A DNA stretch of 64,000 nt, from contig NZ_JHYO01000014.1 in NCBI RefSeq assembly GCF_000688235.1, positions 1 through 64,000 of the forward strand, read 5' to 3'. The stretch is from Terasakiella pusilla DSM 6293 (GTDB lineage Bacteria > Pseudomonadota > Alphaproteobacteria > Rhodospirillales > Terasakiellaceae). Shown here piece by piece: positions 62,111 to 64,000 of this stretch. Numbering within the stretch: position 1 is the stretch's first letter; the number at the start of each line of letters is the position of its first letter. Below the pieces are notes generated by a model that saw only the letters and a list, made by a program, of their open reading frames with translations, had not been told where the DNA came from and did no database searches. The translations under genes were made by a program, and so were the position numbers.

Positions 62111-62881
62111 ATGGCGTTGAGACGTTTTCTCTGTTTTGTTTTATTTGTCTTTATGTTTCCCGCCCATGTGTTGGCGGGGCCACCTGTACAGACATTGATC
62201 ATCGCCAATTCCAACTGGTCACCCTATAAAGGGGAGGGCTTGTTGAATGGGGGTTTGATCACAGATATCACCCGACAAGCGCTGGTGCGGATGGGGTATA
62301 ACGTGTCCGTTGTGACCGTGCCTTGGAAACGGGCGCTCAGTGGGACCTATGACGGGATCTATCATGTCTTGCCCGCTGTTTGGTATACGCAAGAACGCGC
62401 CCAAAGGCTGACCTATGGCTCCGGCGTGTTGGAGGGTCGCATTGTGATTGTGACACGTCAGGATAACCCGTTTTTTTTCAATGATCTGTCAGACCTGTCG
62501 GGAAAACGGGTCGGTGTTGCGGCGGGCTGGGCCTATCCGCCCGCTTTTATGGATGCCGCGGATATTATTAAAGACGAAGCGCATGATCTGGATAGCAATT
62601 TACGTAAGCTGGCATTCGGACGGCTGGAATATGTCATTGCTGAAGAAATTGCGGCACGGTATACGGCAACAAAGCTGTTTGCTGAGGCCGCTGGATTTCT
62701 GAATTATTCTGCTAAACCTTTACAGAAAAATACATTGCATGTAGCGTTCTCCAAAAAATTGGCAAATCATGAAGATCTTCGTGAGAAGTTTCAGGTTGAA
62801 GTGGAGGCGATGCGTCGGGATGGGACAGTGGACCTGATCTTGAAAGCGCATGGCGTGAATGGATTAAAAATAACAGAATAA
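62111..62881 (+). CDS. extracellular solute-binding protein, family 3-like
   Basis: A 256-aa protein with a signal peptide (~1-22, FPAHVLA-G) and the type-3 binding fold: LIIANSNWSPYKGEGLLNGG, then TDITRQALVRMGYNVSVV and KRVGVAAGWAYPPAF. No permease genes adjacent; similar in size and type to the orphan protein at 54.6 kb. It is 4 bp before the MBL-fold gene and probably cotranscribed. Confidence 0.82.
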   Translation: MALRRFLCFVLFVFMFPAHVLAGPPVQTLIIANSNWSPYKGEGLLNGGLITDITRQALVRMGYNVSVVTVPWKRALSGTYDGIYHVLPAVWYTQERAQRLTYGSGVLEGRIVIVTRQDNPFFFNDLSDLSGKRVGVAAGWAYPPAFMDAADIIKDEAHDLDSNLRKLAFGRLEYVIAEEIAARYTATKLFAEAAGFLNYSAKPLQKNTLHVAFSKKLANHEDLREKFQVEVEAMRRDGTVDLILKAHGVNGLKITE

Positions 62882-62885
62882 GATC

Positions 62886-63908
62886 ATGCAAAAAATTCAA
62901 TATCTATATGACGAACTCCCCGATGCGGGACAAGCAATCGAAGTTGCACGCGGTGTTTTTTGGATCCGCATGCCTTTGCCGTTTAAACTAAACCATATCA
63001 ATTTGTGGATTCTGGATGATGGCGATGGTTGGACCATCGTGGATACGGGCATTAATCTGCCGGAGGTCCGCGAACGTTGGGACATGTTGCTCAAGGGGCA
63101 GTTTGCCGCAAAACCGGTTAAACGGATGATCGCGACTCATTTCCATCCCGACCATATTGGCCTTGCTGGCTGGTTTGAAGAAACTTTGGGCATCGATTTG
63201 TGGATGACGCTGGGGGAATGGGGCATGGCCCGTAACCTCAAGCTGGAAACGGTTGAACGTTCCAGCACGTATCTGACGCAGTTTTATCATCGCGCCGGCT
63301 TTGGCGAAGACCTGATGGAACTGATCCCGGAACGCAGTGTCTCTTACCCGTCACGCATTGCCATGCCGCCGGCGGGGATGGTGCGTATTCAGGACGGGGA
63401 TGACATTCGGATTGGCGATCATGATTGGCGTGTGATCGTCGGTACGGGGCACAGCCCGGAACATGCGTGTCTGTTTTGTGAAGACCTGAAAGTCATGATT
63501 TCCGGTGATCAGATTTTGCCGCGCATCAGCCCCAATATCAGCATTTGGCCACAAGAACCAAAGGCTGACCCTTTGGCACAGTTTTTAGGGAGCCTTGAAA
63601 AGTTCGCTGAACTGCCGGAAGATGTTCTGATCCTGCCCTCCCATGACACGCCATTCCGTGGGGTGCATCATCGTTTGTCAGACTTGGCCCACCATCATGA
63701 CGAACGTCTGGAAGAAACGTTCAACCTGTGCAAATCACCTGTCAGTGCCTATGAGGTATTAAAGGGGCTGTTTACGCGTAAACTTGATAGCCATCAGGTC
63801 TTTTTTGCGATTGGGGAGGCGTTGGCCCACCTCCATCACCTTGAAGCCAAGGGTATGTTGGTGCGCACGATGGATGAAAACGGGGTATATCTGTTTGCTC
63901 AGCCTTGA
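62886..63908 (+). CDS. MBL-fold metallo-hydrolase
   Basis: A 340-aa metallo-beta-lactamase-fold protein. The metal motif HxHxDH is at 85-90 (THFHPDHIG), with further ligands in GTGHSPEHACLF and the SHD of LILPSHDTPF. A C-terminal helical segment (~280-340, winged-helix-like) is typical of the LACTB2/glyoxalase-II-like subgroup that acts on thioesters or nucleic acids. Its stop overlaps a convergent partial gene by 10 bp. Confidence 0.9.
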   Translation: MQKIQYLYDELPDAGQAIEVARGVFWIRMPLPFKLNHINLWILDDGDGWTIVDTGINLPEVRERWDMLLKGQFAAKPVKRMIATHFHPDHIGLAGWFEETLGIDLWMTLGEWGMARNLKLETVERSSTYLTQFYHRAGFGEDLMELIPERSVSYPSRIAMPPAGMVRIQDGDDIRIGDHDWRVIVGTGHSPEHACLFCEDLKVMISGDQILPRISPNISIWPQEPKADPLAQFLGSLEKFAELPEDVLILPSHDTPFRGVHHRLSDLAHHHDERLEETFNLCKSPVSAYEVLKGLFTRKLDSHQVFFAIGEALAHLHHLEAKGMLVRTMDENGVYLFAQP

Positions 63909-64000
63909 TGGGGATTGTGTAAATCCAGTTTTCTGAGCATGTACTCTTCCATAAAGTGTCGCAACTTTTTGGCTTTGGCATTTAATAAATGACCGCTGGG
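63899..64000 (-). CDS. C-terminal end of a gene cut by the window edge
   Basis: On the minus strand an open frame enters at base 64000 and ends at a TGA (63901-63899). The 33 residues (...LNAKAKKLRHFMEEYMLRKL...) have natural codon use and the short convergent overlap typical of this genome. Too little to identify. Confidence 0.4.
   Translation of the reverse strand, partial: PSGHLLNAKAKKLRHFMEEYMLRKLDLHNPHQG

Overview
The window looks like chromosome from an alphaproteobacterium of about 50% GC, most likely a marine or aquatic Rhodospirillales-type organism. The placement rests on clade-typical genes: HdaA, an EipB/DUF1849 protein, the DUF2849-cysI-DUF934 cluster, a DinB with an N-terminal zinc ribbon, and the lptF/lptG-surA-pdxA-rsmA neighbourhood. 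Coding density is high and many genes overlap by a few bases. I saw no rRNA, tRNA or CRISPR array. The genus assignment is inference only.

Layout. 0-6 kb: the 5' part of an IS1182-type transposase cut by the window edge, then a catabolic unit (iron-type alcohol dehydrogenase, TRAP transporter P-M-Q, IclR regulator) with three IclR-like palindromes in front of the transporter. 6-14.8 kb: pepA-holC, a TroA-like protein with a STAS protein, upp, uraA, a DUF3047 protein, an ABC-F ATPase and ndk. 14.7-21.2 kb: accessory region. A 5-kb integrative element sits inside the 3' end of ndk, bounded by a 53-bp perfect direct repeat. It brings its own ndk 3' end, so Ndk stays intact, and the displaced original 3' end survives at the far side beside the tyrosine recombinase. 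Next to it, a DUF4062 gene lies between two copies of the old ndk/purN terminator, which looks like a second insertion at the same spot. 21.2-29 kb: purM-purN, a 57-aa protein with a tandem palindromic operator, the DUF2066 / CDP-alcohol transferase / AI-2E / hdaA operon, a lipoprotein and aspS. 29-44 kb: FixJ-type regulator, sulfite/nitrite reductase unit, a proline-rich secreted protein with a subtilase, a giant 1408-aa membrane-anchored coiled-coil protein, siroheme genes (CbiX-like, cobA, GT-like) and two Crp/Fnr regulators. 44-50 kb: rsmA-pdxA-surA-lptG-lptF, without the lptD usually found between lptG and surA. 50-64 kb: dCMP deaminase, acyl-CoA dehydrogenase, a protein ending in a J-like domain, hemN, two solute-binding proteins, tandem cyclophilins, a diguanylate cyclase, an EipB-like protein, dinB, a ROK kinase broken by an in-frame TGA, and an MBL-fold hydrolase.

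How parts work together. Siroheme made by the CobA/CbiX-like cluster at 40-42.7 kb would supply the siroheme reductase at 30.5 kb. LptF/LptG, SurA and the EipB-like protein act in envelope assembly. HdaA, HolC and DinB act in replication and repair. The strongest candidates for something undescribed are the ndk-targeting element with its untyped cargo and ~790-bp apparently noncoding stretch, and the terminator-flanked DUF4062 cassette.
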